A stretch of DNA of 64,000 nucleotides from Bacteroides intestinalis (lineage in GTDB: Bacteria; Bacteroidota; Bacteroidia; Bacteroidales; Bacteroidaceae): assembly GCF_902364365.1 (NCBI RefSeq), contig NZ_CABJDN010000006.1, positions 124,001-188,000 of the forward strand, in the 5' to 3' direction. Under the pieces are notes generated by a model. It did not search any database, was not told the origin of the DNA, and saw only the letters and a program-made list of their open reading frames with translations. How positions within the stretch are numbered: position 1 is the stretch's first letter; each line of letters begins with the position of its first letter. This document shows positions 8,864-18,104 of this stretch, in pieces. The translations under genes were made by a program, and so were the position numbers.

Positions 8864-9250
8864 TTATTGATTTTTCTTTGCAGCAATATTGTTCAGTAGT
8901 ATCAAATAGCATTTCTTACCATTTTGTGCTTCGGCTGGTCGATAATCCGTTTTCATGCCTGTACCGCTAAAGACTACATCCGTCACATTACCCAAGGCTT
9001 TTACTTTTTCTTGATCTACCTTACGGTCAACCATGAAAATGCAAGTCTCATAATTAAGTGTATCGGCTTTCACATATTCATCTAATACATACATGCCGGA
9101 TGTATTGTCCAGAGAAAGACGGGCCGTACGGTTGCTGACTGTTACAAAGTCTTGAGAACTAACATTAGGATTACCCACTTCATCGTCTTCGCATGACGCT
9201 AAAAACGGCAATAGAAGCACGAATGCCAGAATATATTTTAAATTTTTCAT
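8864..9250 (-). CDS. Small SusE-position lipoprotein
   Basis: 128 residues with lipobox LASC (Cys 20), followed by EDDE, an acidic surface-export-like signal typical of Bacteroides surface lipoproteins. The remainder is one small beta domain with no recognised motif. It sits directly after susD, the position of SusE/SusF-like surface glycan-binding lipoproteins, but it is much shorter than those. It probably accompanies the SusCD complex at the outer membrane. The family is not recognised. Confidence 0.65.
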   Translation of the reverse strand: MKNLKYILAFVLLLPFLASCEDDEVGNPNVSSQDFVTVSNRTARLSLDNTSGMYVLDEYVKADTLNYETCIFMVDRKVDQEKVKALGNVTDVVFSGTGMKTDYRPAEAQNGKKCYLILLNNIAAKKNQ

Positions 9251-9296
9251 AAAGCTATTATTTTTAATCTATATAATAATCATTCTATTTTAACCA

Positions 9297-11303
9297 TCAC
9301 CACCCTGGATTCTGTTTCAGAGTTGTATTCAGTCGCATCTGGTCCAAAGGTAGGGGAGTCAGATAATCGCGTTGTCCAAAGGTTAGGGTAGTTGGGTCAT
9401 TGGCTATGGAACGTCCATAATCAGGATCATTTTTACCTGTTCCTTCGTAAATGCCATATCTAAGAGGATATTTTTCGGGATAGTAACAAGGTTCTCCGAA
9501 ATAAGTGGCATCATTCGCTTTTTCAGTTTCATAAGCTGTTCCAAGTACGTAATGCCCCAGTTTTTGACCTACCAAATTGATATGTGCAATACCCCAGCGC
9601 TTCAAGTCATCCAAACGGTGACCTTCTCCAAAGAGTTCGCAAGTACGTTCACGGCGGATTTCATCTAGCATAGTCATTTTTTTGCAAACTGTTTTATTCT
9701 GTTCGTAATCCCAATACCCTGCATCCCAAATGTTGGCAATCAAAGCATTAGTTAAGGGTGCTACACCAGCACGGGCGCGATTCTTGTTGATTGAGAAATT
9801 CAACTCCTCATCAGAAATGCTTCCATTACCCAACTCGCAAGTAGCTTCTGCATAGATGCAATGCACTTCGGCTAAGCGAAGGTTGGGATAGTCTGCCGAT
9901 TCCGTATTAGTTGGGCGATTGGCTCCTTCGATCAGGTATTTACGACTACTATAGCCGGTAGCGGTACTATTGTTGCGCAGAGTGGGTTTAAATACGGCGC
10001 AAGAACTACTGTAGGCAGGGTCACTGGGATTATAAACGTCATTGCTTTGAGGGAAAACCGGATCAGGATAAGGCTTTCCGGCAGCTGTTAATTGACGTCC
10101 GTCTTCTGTACGACTGCTCCAGAATGTACGGTCAGGGATAGAAGTGGTACACCCTACAAAGCGATAGTCACGGTTGCGGAATTCGCTGACGAATGTTTTA
10201 TATCCTCCAAACTGCGGGTTATTCTGCGCATTTGCCATGTCACCGGTATAACTGATACGGATAGGAAGACCGTTGCGGCACAAGAAGGATTCGCCGAACT
10301 GTTGGCTGATAGACGTGGCTAAACCTACAATGACAGTATGCGATATGTTTTTATTCGGTCTTCCCAAGTTGTAATCGTATTTCTTATAAATGATAAATTC
10401 TTTGTTAGTAGCTTTTCCTTTGCTTTTGAAGTTAGGAATATTACCATCCGTGTCATCAATGTTAAAGAGATAGAAATAACTCAATGAGTCGCATTCATTC
10501 CAGAGCTTGTAAGTTCCGGTTTCAGCTTCTTTAATAACTTCTTTTGACATATCCTTTGCCAGAGTCAGCAAATCCGTTACAGAAGGATAGCCTTCTGGCT
10601 TTACAGTACCCGCTCCTGTATTGTTACCGTCACCATCGAGGTCGTATCCTATGTTTGGTACATACTTTTCCCACGTTCCTTCATACAGAGCTACTCTTGC
10701 CAGGAAAGCTTGGGCGGCTTCTTTGCTTATTTTTCCTTTGTCTGCATCGGGAATCTTTGATTCTTTCGTAAGTAATGAAATAGCTGTTTTCAAATCATTG
10801 ATAATAAAATTGGCTACTTCATAACGGCTATTACGAGGAGCGTGCAGTGTGGGATCCGATAAATCCAGAGAATGGTCTGCAATAGGAACCCCTCCGTATG
10901 TTTTCAAAAGTTTAAAGTATTGCCAAGCACGAAAAAAGTAAGCAGTTCCTACAGCATGAGCTATTGCACTCTGATCTCCTGCATAAGTCTGCGCTTTTTC
11001 GAGCAAGATGTTACAATTACGGATTTGCCCATAAGGGCCTCCCCAACTGCCACTACTTTCGGGAGCAGTACCACCACCGTTACTTCCCAAACCTGAAATA
11101 TCAAGGTTGCGATCCATAGCATTATAATCCCACCCATACAGGTCGTATAAATTATAAGCTGCCTGTTCGAAATGCTCAGGAGTCTTGAAGACAATTGCTT
11201 CCGTGCCCTGCGATAAAGGCTCTTTGTTTAGGAAATCACTGCAAGCTGACAAAAAAAGAGTCAATGCCGAAGCTATAAATATTTTGTTTATTATACTTTT
11301 CAT
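9297..11303 (-). CDS. susD: SusD/RagB-family nutrient-binding lipoprotein
   Basis: 668 residues with lipobox LSAC (Cys 21) and SDFLNKEPL, the standard start of mature SusD-like proteins. TPR-like helices carry the motifs AYFFRAWQYFKLLKTYGGVPI and LAEVHCIYAEA. The C-terminal RRERTCELFGEGHRLDDLKRWG stretch and the closing LTPLPLDQMRLN-QNPGW are family hallmarks. The protein forms the lid over the SusC channel and captures glycan outside the cell. It lies 23 nt after susC in the same operon. The susD name denotes family membership, not starch specificity. Confidence 0.95.
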   Translation of the reverse strand: MKSIINKIFIASALTLFLSACSDFLNKEPLSQGTEAIVFKTPEHFEQAAYNLYDLYGWDYNAMDRNLDISGLGSNGGGTAPESSGSWGGPYGQIRNCNILLEKAQTYAGDQSAIAHAVGTAYFFRAWQYFKLLKTYGGVPIADHSLDLSDPTLHAPRNSRYEVANFIINDLKTAISLLTKESKIPDADKGKISKEAAQAFLARVALYEGTWEKYVPNIGYDLDGDGNNTGAGTVKPEGYPSVTDLLTLAKDMSKEVIKEAETGTYKLWNECDSLSYFYLFNIDDTDGNIPNFKSKGKATNKEFIIYKKYDYNLGRPNKNISHTVIVGLATSISQQFGESFLCRNGLPIRISYTGDMANAQNNPQFGGYKTFVSEFRNRDYRFVGCTTSIPDRTFWSSRTEDGRQLTAAGKPYPDPVFPQSNDVYNPSDPAYSSSCAVFKPTLRNNSTATGYSSRKYLIEGANRPTNTESADYPNLRLAEVHCIYAEATCELGNGSISDEELNFSINKNRARAGVAPLTNALIANIWDAGYWDYEQNKTVCKKMTMLDEIRRERTCELFGEGHRLDDLKRWGIAHINLVGQKLGHYVLGTAYETEKANDATYFGEPCYYPEKYPLRYGIYEGTGKNDPDYGRSIANDPTTLTFGQRDYLTPLPLDQMRLNTTLKQNPGW

Positions 11304-11326
11304 ATCTTTCGTATTTAAGGGTTCAT

Positions 11327-14300
11327 TTAGAAAGTTACATCTACGCCAAATGACAGTAAACGGCTGAACGGGAAAGAGTTATTGGTTTCTGCACCGTATT
11401 CAGGATCGTAGCCGTCCTTAACTTTGGTCCATTCCCACAAATCGTCACCCGAGAAATAGAGTCGTACCCTGCTTAGTCCGGCTTTAGCTGTCCACTGTTG
11501 GGGGAGGGTATAGCCTACTACCAGTGATTTCAGACGGATGTATCTGTTTTTCTGTAAACTGATATCTTTATATTGGTAATTCCATGAGTTGAAATTTTGA
11601 TCACGTGAGGCAATAGTGTATTCAGCATTGGGATTGTCTGGAGTCCATGTCTTACCCATATAGGTTTTGTTTTGCATTACGTAGTTAGTCCTCCAAAGGT
11701 ATGGTATCTGACCTTGACGTAAAATCACTTGATTTCCCACTCCCTGGAAGAAGGCATTAACATCAATTCCTTTCCATTCCAATCCGGCTTTGATAGTGAA
11801 AGTAAGATGTGGGTCTCTGTCACCTGCATAATAAATGTCATCCTTTGTAATGACACCGTCACCATCCAGGTCGACCACCTTGCGAGCACCCGGGCGGAGA
11901 CGGCCGGTACCCGAATCAGCTGGTGCAGGAATGATGTTACCTGCTTTCGGTGCGGTGTGATCGGCATTCCAATAATACATTTCATAATATGCATCGACTT
12001 CTTCTTGAGTCTGGAAAATACCGTCTGTCTGGAATACGTAAACCGGTGTTAGGGATCTGCCTACCAGATAGTAATTCTTTGCATTGCCATTCCAGTTTTC
12101 AATACGGTCACCACTACCTAAACTTCCCGGAAATGGAACGTTGGTCATATCTGTAAATTGCAATACCTTTGATTTATAATCTGCCAAAGAAAAACCTAAA
12201 TTGTACTTCACGCTGCCGATTTGATCTCTCCAGTTTACCATTGCTTCCCAACCTTTTGTACGGAACTTGCCATCGTTACTTTTGGGTGCACCGGCTCCGA
12301 GGATAGAAGGATAAGTAACACTGATAAACATGCCTGTATTGGTCTTTACGAAGTAATCGAATGACCCGCTCAACCGATTATCCAGAAAAGCAATATCTAT
12401 ACCGGCATTATGACTTTCAATCGTTTCCCAACTGCGTTCGTTTGAACGCATACCATCCAGTTTTAATGAGGTATGGGAGGAAGGACTGACACCCAGTAAA
12501 GTACCTTCAGTTTTGATAAGTGCATAAGATTCGTAGTTGCCGATGCCGTTCACACTACCCATTTTGCCATAGTTGTAACGTAGCTTCAAGTTACTCAACC
12601 AAGTAAAATCTTTCATAAAGTCTTCATTTGAGATAATCCAGCCACCGGAAACCGAATAGAAATTTTTCCAACGCTGTTCTTTCACTAATTTGGAAGAACC
12701 ATCACGACGTCCCAAGAACTCAAACAAGTATTTACCGGCATAGTCATAGTTCAAGCGGGTAAGATAAGAAACGAATCCCCATGAACTTTGTCCACCGTAG
12801 GCTTCATTGTTGGTACCGTTAACCCATACATCCAAGTCGACCAAATCGGAACCGGGATAAAGGGGACCCATCTTACGTACTGCACCAATTTGTTTGTAAG
12901 TTTCCTGTTCAGCAGACATACCTAACATAGCTTTTACATGATGAACATTCATAAATGTACGGTCATAATTGGCAAATGCTCCCAAAGTAACATTTTCCCA
13001 TTTTTTGTTTTGCTCTTTCAGTGAACCGGGACCTTGCTTATTGCCAGTTGGATTTCCTACCCAGTCATAATATTGTACTGCGTTTTTCTGTTCCGTATAA
13101 TCTTCACGAACCAGTTTATAAGCACCGGTGGCTGAAATATCGAATCCTTTTACCCATTTGTCAAAATCGAATGTTACCTTTCCCGTAGCGCGAAAAGTAG
13201 CGAGTGAAGTGTTGTTCCGACCACCTTGTAGCAACCCACCATAGGGATTACGATTTCCGCTGAAAGTATCATAAGCATCTCCGTTTTCATTTAATAGAGC
13301 CCAGAACCAGGGATCAAAATATCCACCGCCTACGTCTGTACTTGGAGTTGTGACATCTCTTTTTTCGTAGGACATACCTGTTTCAAACTTTAAAAAGTCA
13401 GTCGGCTGGTAATCCGTATTCAAACGCGCTCCATATTTCTTTTCACCGTCTTCGGCTACTTTTAACTGTGATTGAGCATCACTATAACTTAAAGAGGCTC
13501 TATATGCAAATTTCTCATCTGCTCCGGAAATACTGACTGAATGTTTATGTGACGTTGCTTGTCCATAGAATGCATCCAACATATAGTTGTTAGGCATCCA
13601 ACTTTCAATCTTACTCCCGTTTTGTGCAAAAAGAGATCTTCCTGTTCGTAAAGCATTGAAGAGTTTGTCACCTTTATACATCATAGGAGCATTGGTATCT
13701 GGATCAATATCTTTGTAGTTTGGTTTCCATTCACCTTTGCTATTTTTTGCTACTGATCCTCCTCCAAAACTATTAAATATCCACCAGTTTATATTTTGAT
13801 AAATTTCTCGAGGATCTGTCAGATTCGGATTACTGGCAGCCGTATCATAATATTGTGCCTCAAAGAACATGTCCAACCACTCTTGATTATTAGTAAGAGG
13901 TGCCTGAATACCGTTAATAGTCCGACTGACAGTACCGCTGTAAGATACCTGTGCTTTACCTTTTTTACCACGTTTGGTAGTCACCAATATTACACCGGAC
14001 GCGGAACGTGCACCGTAGATAGCAGCCGAAGCATCCTTCAGTACAGAAATGTTTTCAATATCATTGCCATCCATAGAGTTCAATTCACTTAATGAACCGG
14101 CAACGCCATCTATGATGACCAGCGGATCATTACCATTTAAAGAAACATCACCACGAATCTTTATTGCAGCTCCTTCGCTACCCGGACGGGTAGAGCTGCG
14201 TGTTACAACCAATCCCGGAACTTCGCCTTGAAGAGCTACAGTCGTATTGGCGATACCTCTGTTTTTGAATACATCTTCACCTTTCACTTGTGTGATGGCA

Positions 14301-14689
14301 CTGGTTAAAGATGCTTTCGGGGCACTACCATAACCGGTGATAACTACTTCATCCAATAGTTCGGAATCTTCTTGTAACTTGACATTGATGGTGTTTTTTC
14401 CTGAGATGGGAACTTCCACGGTTTTATAGCCAATAAAGGAAATCACTAAAGTTCCTTTGGCATTGGTTAAAGTGAAATTTCCGTCTATATCGGTAATGGT
14501 TCCGTTAGTCGTGCCCTTTACCGTGACATTGGCACCGATGACGGGTTCTCCGGTATTATCAATGACCTTACCACGTATGGTACCTTCTTGCTTCATTTCT
14601 TGTGCCACATTTGTTGCTGCCTGAACATTATATGCAGGGGATGCTATTGTCAGGCATAAAGCTGTCGCAAATATGATTCTTTTTCTCAT
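11327..14689 (-). CDS. susC: SusC/RagA TonB-linked outer-membrane transporter
   Basis: 1120 residues: signal peptide, carboxypeptidase-like beta domain (~37-110, GKVIDNTGEPVIGANVTVKG), TonB-box-like DEVVITGYG (~113-121), plug domain with the SusC signature DGVAGSLSELNSMDGNDIENISVLKDASAAIYG, and a large barrel ending LLSFGVDVTF. No STN domain precedes the carboxypeptidase-like domain, although STN is the usual partner of ECF-sigma/FecR signalling. It imports glycan with SusD. It lies between the surface lipoprotein gene and susD, with gaps of 33 and 23 nt. Confidence 0.95.
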   Translation of the reverse strand: MRKRIIFATALCLTIASPAYNVQAATNVAQEMKQEGTIRGKVIDNTGEPVIGANVTVKGTTNGTITDIDGNFTLTNAKGTLVISFIGYKTVEVPISGKNTINVKLQEDSELLDEVVITGYGSAPKASLTSAITQVKGEDVFKNRGIANTTVALQGEVPGLVVTRSSTRPGSEGAAIKIRGDVSLNGNDPLVIIDGVAGSLSELNSMDGNDIENISVLKDASAAIYGARSASGVILVTTKRGKKGKAQVSYSGTVSRTINGIQAPLTNNQEWLDMFFEAQYYDTAASNPNLTDPREIYQNINWWIFNSFGGGSVAKNSKGEWKPNYKDIDPDTNAPMMYKGDKLFNALRTGRSLFAQNGSKIESWMPNNYMLDAFYGQATSHKHSVSISGADEKFAYRASLSYSDAQSQLKVAEDGEKKYGARLNTDYQPTDFLKFETGMSYEKRDVTTPSTDVGGGYFDPWFWALLNENGDAYDTFSGNRNPYGGLLQGGRNNTSLATFRATGKVTFDFDKWVKGFDISATGAYKLVREDYTEQKNAVQYYDWVGNPTGNKQGPGSLKEQNKKWENVTLGAFANYDRTFMNVHHVKAMLGMSAEQETYKQIGAVRKMGPLYPGSDLVDLDVWVNGTNNEAYGGQSSWGFVSYLTRLNYDYAGKYLFEFLGRRDGSSKLVKEQRWKNFYSVSGGWIISNEDFMKDFTWLSNLKLRYNYGKMGSVNGIGNYESYALIKTEGTLLGVSPSSHTSLKLDGMRSNERSWETIESHNAGIDIAFLDNRLSGSFDYFVKTNTGMFISVTYPSILGAGAPKSNDGKFRTKGWEAMVNWRDQIGSVKYNLGFSLADYKSKVLQFTDMTNVPFPGSLGSGDRIENWNGNAKNYYLVGRSLTPVYVFQTDGIFQTQEEVDAYYEMYYWNADHTAPKAGNIIPAPADSGTGRLRPGARKVVDLDGDGVITKDDIYYAGDRDPHLTFTIKAGLEWKGIDVNAFFQGVGNQVILRQGQIPYLWRTNYVMQNKTYMGKTWTPDNPNAEYTIASRDQNFNSWNYQYKDISLQKNRYIRLKSLVVGYTLPQQWTAKAGLSRVRLYFSGDDLWEWTKVKDGYDPEYGAETNNSFPFSRLLSFGVDVTF

Positions 14690-14721
14690 GATATAAATAT
14701 GTTTACTTATTAGTATTAGAT

Positions 14722-15978
14722 TTATTCTTCGGCACCATATACGTTCAGGTCGGCAAGCATTGCCTGAGCGCCACTGCCTTTATGTTCTGTTCCGAAATAA
14801 ACTTTGATATATCTGGCTTTGGGCGTTGTCGTTAAACCACAGGATTGCGGAACATCAATATTCGGGTTAAAGACAAATGAACCATGATCAACCCATCTCC
14901 AACTGTCCGGATTGTTTGCATCAGTTGCGCCGGCTTCGGTACAAGTATAAATTATCTGCCCTTTTTGTCCTCTGGCATCACCTTGGCGGCGTGTTAGTTC
15001 CACACTTGCTATCGTGACTTCTTTACCCATATCAAGGATGAACCAATGCGGATAACTGGTTGAAGGAGTTTTCCATGAAGCATGCCAGTAAGTGTTCAGG
15101 CTACCATCTATCATAGAAGCTACACGTCCGTTCTTTAAACCGTCTTTGTCGCCTTCACCTATAGCTTCTTGTGAACTGTAACCTATAGTGCCATCACTGG
15201 AATTTTCATTGTATCCGGGGAAACTCCAGTTGCTACGGTCGAACTTTACGGCAGGTATAGGTGTTGCTCTTAATTCTTTGGCTTCTGATGCATTATCGTA
15301 TTCATCTTCAGCACTGACTTTGACAATACATTCGCCATTCAAAAACTCTTTGCTGCTGTCGTTGGTAAGCATTACGAGTTGTGGACCTTTCGAATTGGCT
15401 GGAGCTTCAAACTTGATGGAGCCTGCCTTGCTTTCATTATCTGCTTCATAGAAGTTCAATGCTATCAGAATAGTACTGTTATACTTGTTTTCATAATTTA
15501 CAAGTACACCACCGAGTACTGGTTCGAGACTGACAGTTTTGACTACTTCTAGGAAAGCAGGGCTACCTGGTGATTGAGATACTTCAACAGCTCCAGCATT
15601 GTTCCCTCTTACAGAGCAGGCAAATATTTCGAACTTTTGTTCATTGGTATTTGCAAAGCCTTTGATTGTGGCTGTGGAAACATTGTTTTCATTGGCTTTT
15701 TCTTTAGATACCATTGTGTATTTCTTTTCTCCTCTTGCATTTGTATATTCTATTTTTGTATACATAAAGCTGGAGGAACTTGGATTAGTCCAGGACAGCA
15801 TGACCTCTCCCGGACCGGGAGTCGCAGTAATGTTGGTGACTTTGGCTGGTGCCGAATCATCAATTTTGATTCGCCCTTCTTCGTCATCACAAGAACTAAA
15901 CGCGAAAGATAGGCAACAAATAATCATCGCAGAGAGCAGATTTCTTTTCGATGAGAACTTTAGAAAATCATTCTTCAT
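14722..15978 (-). CDS. Surface glycan-binding lipoprotein, DUF4959/DUF5000 type with F5/8C-like domain
   Basis: 418 residues with lipid Cys 30, then DDEEGR. An N-terminal fibronectin-like DUF4959 domain (~45-135, PAKVTNITATPGPGEVMLSWTNP) and a second beta domain lead to a C-terminal discoidin-like module (~285-415) with SMIDGSLNTYWHASW and HWFILDMGKEVTIASVELTRR, the usual F5/8C carbohydrate-binding elements. It probably serves as a surface glycan-binding protein of the Sus-like complex. Placement before susC, right after the sigma factor, is the DUF4959-SusC-SusD order seen in many Bacteroides loci. Confidence 0.85.
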   Translation of the reverse strand: MKNDFLKFSSKRNLLSAMIICCLSFAFSSCDDEEGRIKIDDSAPAKVTNITATPGPGEVMLSWTNPSSSSFMYTKIEYTNARGEKKYTMVSKEKANENNVSTATIKGFANTNEQKFEIFACSVRGNNAGAVEVSQSPGSPAFLEVVKTVSLEPVLGGVLVNYENKYNSTILIALNFYEADNESKAGSIKFEAPANSKGPQLVMLTNDSSKEFLNGECIVKVSAEDEYDNASEAKELRATPIPAVKFDRSNWSFPGYNENSSDGTIGYSSQEAIGEGDKDGLKNGRVASMIDGSLNTYWHASWKTPSTSYPHWFILDMGKEVTIASVELTRRQGDARGQKGQIIYTCTEAGATDANNPDSWRWVDHGSFVFNPNIDVPQSCGLTTTPKARYIKVYFGTEHKGSGAQAMLADLNVYGAEE

Positions 15979-16023
15979 AATTCTTAAATTTAAAATTAAA
16001 ATAGAGTCTTATAATTAATCTAA

Positions 16024-16539
16024 TTAGATGCATTGTTTGATGAATTCTCGTATCTCCTTACGGCTGGCGAACAAATGGTTCTCAACCGTACGATGGGAGA
16101 TATTCAGACTCATGGAAATTTCTGAGACAGATTTATCTTGAAAGCGATTCAGTACATAGACTTTCCTGCGTTGATCGGAAAGCATTTGTAGTTTACGCTT
16201 TTCTAAGGATAGTAAATCCTTTGCAATAATCTGACTTTCGGTTTCATTCGTGTAGGTTACTGCATGCTCATACATATAAGAGGTTATTTCCTGTTTCTTA
16301 TAGTGGCGGCGTAAGTAGTCGTTCACCAGGTTGCGGGCTATGGTGTGAATGAAATATTTCACGGTGTCCGGACGAAGCATTTTCTTGTAGTCCATCAGAC
16401 GCAGAAATACGTCTTGAGATAAATCTTCGGCTTCCTCTTTACTATTTATTCTATAATAGATATAGAGATAAACAGAGCGATGATAATTCGCGTAAGAGTC
16501 GGCTACTAATTGAGTGGATGTCATCGTTGGGTTTTCCAT
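16024..16539 (-). CDS. ECF-type RNA polymerase sigma factor
   Basis: 171 residues. Region 2 is at ~15-75 (DSYANYHRSVYLYIYYRI...EEAEDLSQDVFLRLMDY) and region 4 at ~115-168 (VYVLNRFQDKSVSEISMSL, then HRTVENHLFASRKEI), with a short linker. It opens the SusCD operon, 45 nt before the next gene, so it probably drives its own locus. No FecR-type anti-sigma gene is present in the window and SusC has no STN domain, so the usual trans-envelope signalling chain is not visible here. A TATATTTG -7 element lies 42 nt upstream. Confidence 0.9.
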   Translation of the reverse strand: MENPTMTSTQLVADSYANYHRSVYLYIYYRINSKEEAEDLSQDVFLRLMDYKKMLRPDTVKYFIHTIARNLVNDYLRRHYKKQEITSYMYEHAVTYTNETESQIIAKDLLSLEKRKLQMLSDQRRKVYVLNRFQDKSVSEISMSLNISHRTVENHLFASRKEIREFIKQCI

Positions 16540-16580
16540 GTTTCAGACTTTGGTTACGTTTTACATTAGCGTTACGATTG

Positions 16581-16588
16581 CAAATATA
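16581..16588 (-). promoter_or_regulatory. -7 element of the sigma factor/SusCD operon
   Basis: Minus-strand TATATTTG, with a TGTTTTC -33-like stretch about 20 nt further upstream, lies 42 nt before the sigma factor start codon. Confidence 0.55.
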
Positions 16589-16662
16589 AAAGCTAAAAAA
16601 TAGAAAACATTTCTTTAGAGGGCTTAACAAATCTCACTTCATTAAGTTGGACTAAAAATAAA

Positions 16663-16729
16663 TTAAGTCACTAATAAATAGCGACTTAATAATTTGAGAC
16701 TCATAGTGTCAACTAATAATTTGAGACTC
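16663..16729. repeat. Inverted and direct repeats beside the second DUF4143 gene
   Basis: TTAAGTCACTA and TAGCGACTTAA form an inverted repeat (16663-16689). TAATAATTTGAGACTC then occurs twice, at 16687-16702 and 16714-16729, with a 27-bp period. These lie between the end of the ATPase gene and the sigma factor promoter. Confidence 0.7.
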
Positions 16730-16752
16730 TGTGAAGGAATTTGGATGTATCT

Positions 16753-18009
16753 TTATTCGAGAAGCCACTTCCACAAGGGGAGTATTTCGATGTGAAGCCC
16801 TTCTTCTTCAATAACAGAGTCCTCTTCCCATGTGATGATTTGCAATTTGTCGACTGGGTATACCTGAGAAAGTTTAAGAAGTGCTTTGATTTCGCGTTCG
16901 CGGGTATCGCTTTGCGATAAAGTATAGGATACTTGTATGGCTGTTCTTGCTTCCGGAATATAGAAATCTACTTCTACGTTCTTGTTATAGTAGTATAAAC
17001 CATTACTGTACTTCTTTTTTAAGACAATGGCCACTTGATTTTCCAGTAATTTGCTTTCCGGTTCGATGATGAAAGTATTCAATAAGCCATTATCGAAGAA
17101 GTATCTTTTTTTGATGCTTTCCTTTTCACTTAGTTTATCAGAATAGTTGGAAATTCCGAAAATGAGATAAGCGTCGCTCAGATATTGCAGATAGTCTACA
17201 AGTGTATTGTGCGACAGTGAGCAACCTGCAGATTTGATAACTCCCAGAATACGTGCTAATGCCAGGGGCTGCATGACGCTTTCTGCCAGCTTTCTTACGA
17301 TCAGGCGGATAGCACTTTCATTTCGTATGTCATTTCTTGATATAACGTCTCCCAAAAGTATTTTTTGGAATAGGGAGTTCAGCCAGGAACGTTTATCTTT
17401 GAGTGGAAATGTTTCAGCAAAACCACCATAGTAGAAATAGGGTTGAAACAATTTCACCAAATCTGTTTTTACTGAAATATCATACTCCCAATTGTGTGAT
17501 AAGGAGAATTGGTGGTATTGCAGATATTCGGAGAAAGAAAAGGGAAAGACTTCTATTGGGATGTATCTTCCGCCGAGTGTGGTATACATTTCCCTGCTCA
17601 GCATTTGCGCATTGCTTCCAGTGATAAACACTTTATATTTAGAGTCTGCCAGTCGGCGGGCAAATTTTTCCCAACCTGCTACATTCTGAATTTCGTCCAG
17701 ATAGATCAGTGGTTTGTTATTGTACATTTCATGATAGGCTTCCAACAGTAAGTTGAGTTCTTCTGCCTGTATAGGTGCTATTCGTTCGTCTTCAAAATTG
17801 ATATAAAGCACATCTTCTATTGTAGCCTTTCCTGTGGCTAACAAACTTTGTATATGCTGAAACATGAGATAGGATTTTCCGGCACGTCGTAATCCGACAA
17901 ATACATAGTTGCATGTGTCTTCCAGTTCGAGCGTTCTGGGCATGAGTTCCATCTGAGGAATTTCACGTTGCTTTTCTATTATCAAGTTTTTAATAACTCT
18001 TTTTTCCAT
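16753..18009 (-). CDS. AAA-family ATPase with DUF4143-type C-terminus (second copy)
   Basis: 418 residues. Walker A GLRRAGKS is at 39-46, Walker B LIYLDE at 101-106 and TGSNAQ at 130-135. The C-terminal domain has VEVDFYI followed by IQVSY, the nuclease-like core of DUF4143. It is divergent in sequence from the copy at 1589-2899. It interrupts the glycan locus between the sigma factor and the AraC-type regulator, has direct repeats downstream and a perfect 14-bp inverted repeat upstream, and is probably an inserted cargo gene. The function is unknown. Confidence 0.85.
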   Translation of the reverse strand: MEKRVIKNLIIEKQREIPQMELMPRTLELEDTCNYVFVGLRRAGKSYLMFQHIQSLLATGKATIEDVLYINFEDERIAPIQAEELNLLLEAYHEMYNNKPLIYLDEIQNVAGWEKFARRLADSKYKVFITGSNAQMLSREMYTTLGGRYIPIEVFPFSFSEYLQYHQFSLSHNWEYDISVKTDLVKLFQPYFYYGGFAETFPLKDKRSWLNSLFQKILLGDVISRNDIRNESAIRLIVRKLAESVMQPLALARILGVIKSAGCSLSHNTLVDYLQYLSDAYLIFGISNYSDKLSEKESIKKRYFFDNGLLNTFIIEPESKLLENQVAIVLKKKYSNGLYYYNKNVEVDFYIPEARTAIQVSYTLSQSDTREREIKALLKLSQVYPVDKLQIITWEEDSVIEEEGLHIEILPLWKWLLE

Positions 18010-18037
18010 GTTCTTTCTGTTTATTGCAACAAAAATA

Positions 18038-18071
18038 GCAATTATCTTTCAATATACTGAAAGATAATTGC
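18038..18071. repeat. Perfect 14-bp inverted repeat upstream of the second DUF4143 gene
   Basis: GCAATTATCTTTCA (18038-18051) and TGAAAGATAATTGC (18058-18071) are exact inverses with a 6-nt spacer. They lie 28 nt before the start codon, in the promoter position, which suggests an operator for a dimeric repressor. They could also terminate the convergent-side transcript from the regulator gene, whose stop is at 18105. Confidence 0.75.
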
Positions 18072-18104
18072 GGAAAATAATGAAGTATATCTTAATATTA
18101 TGGA

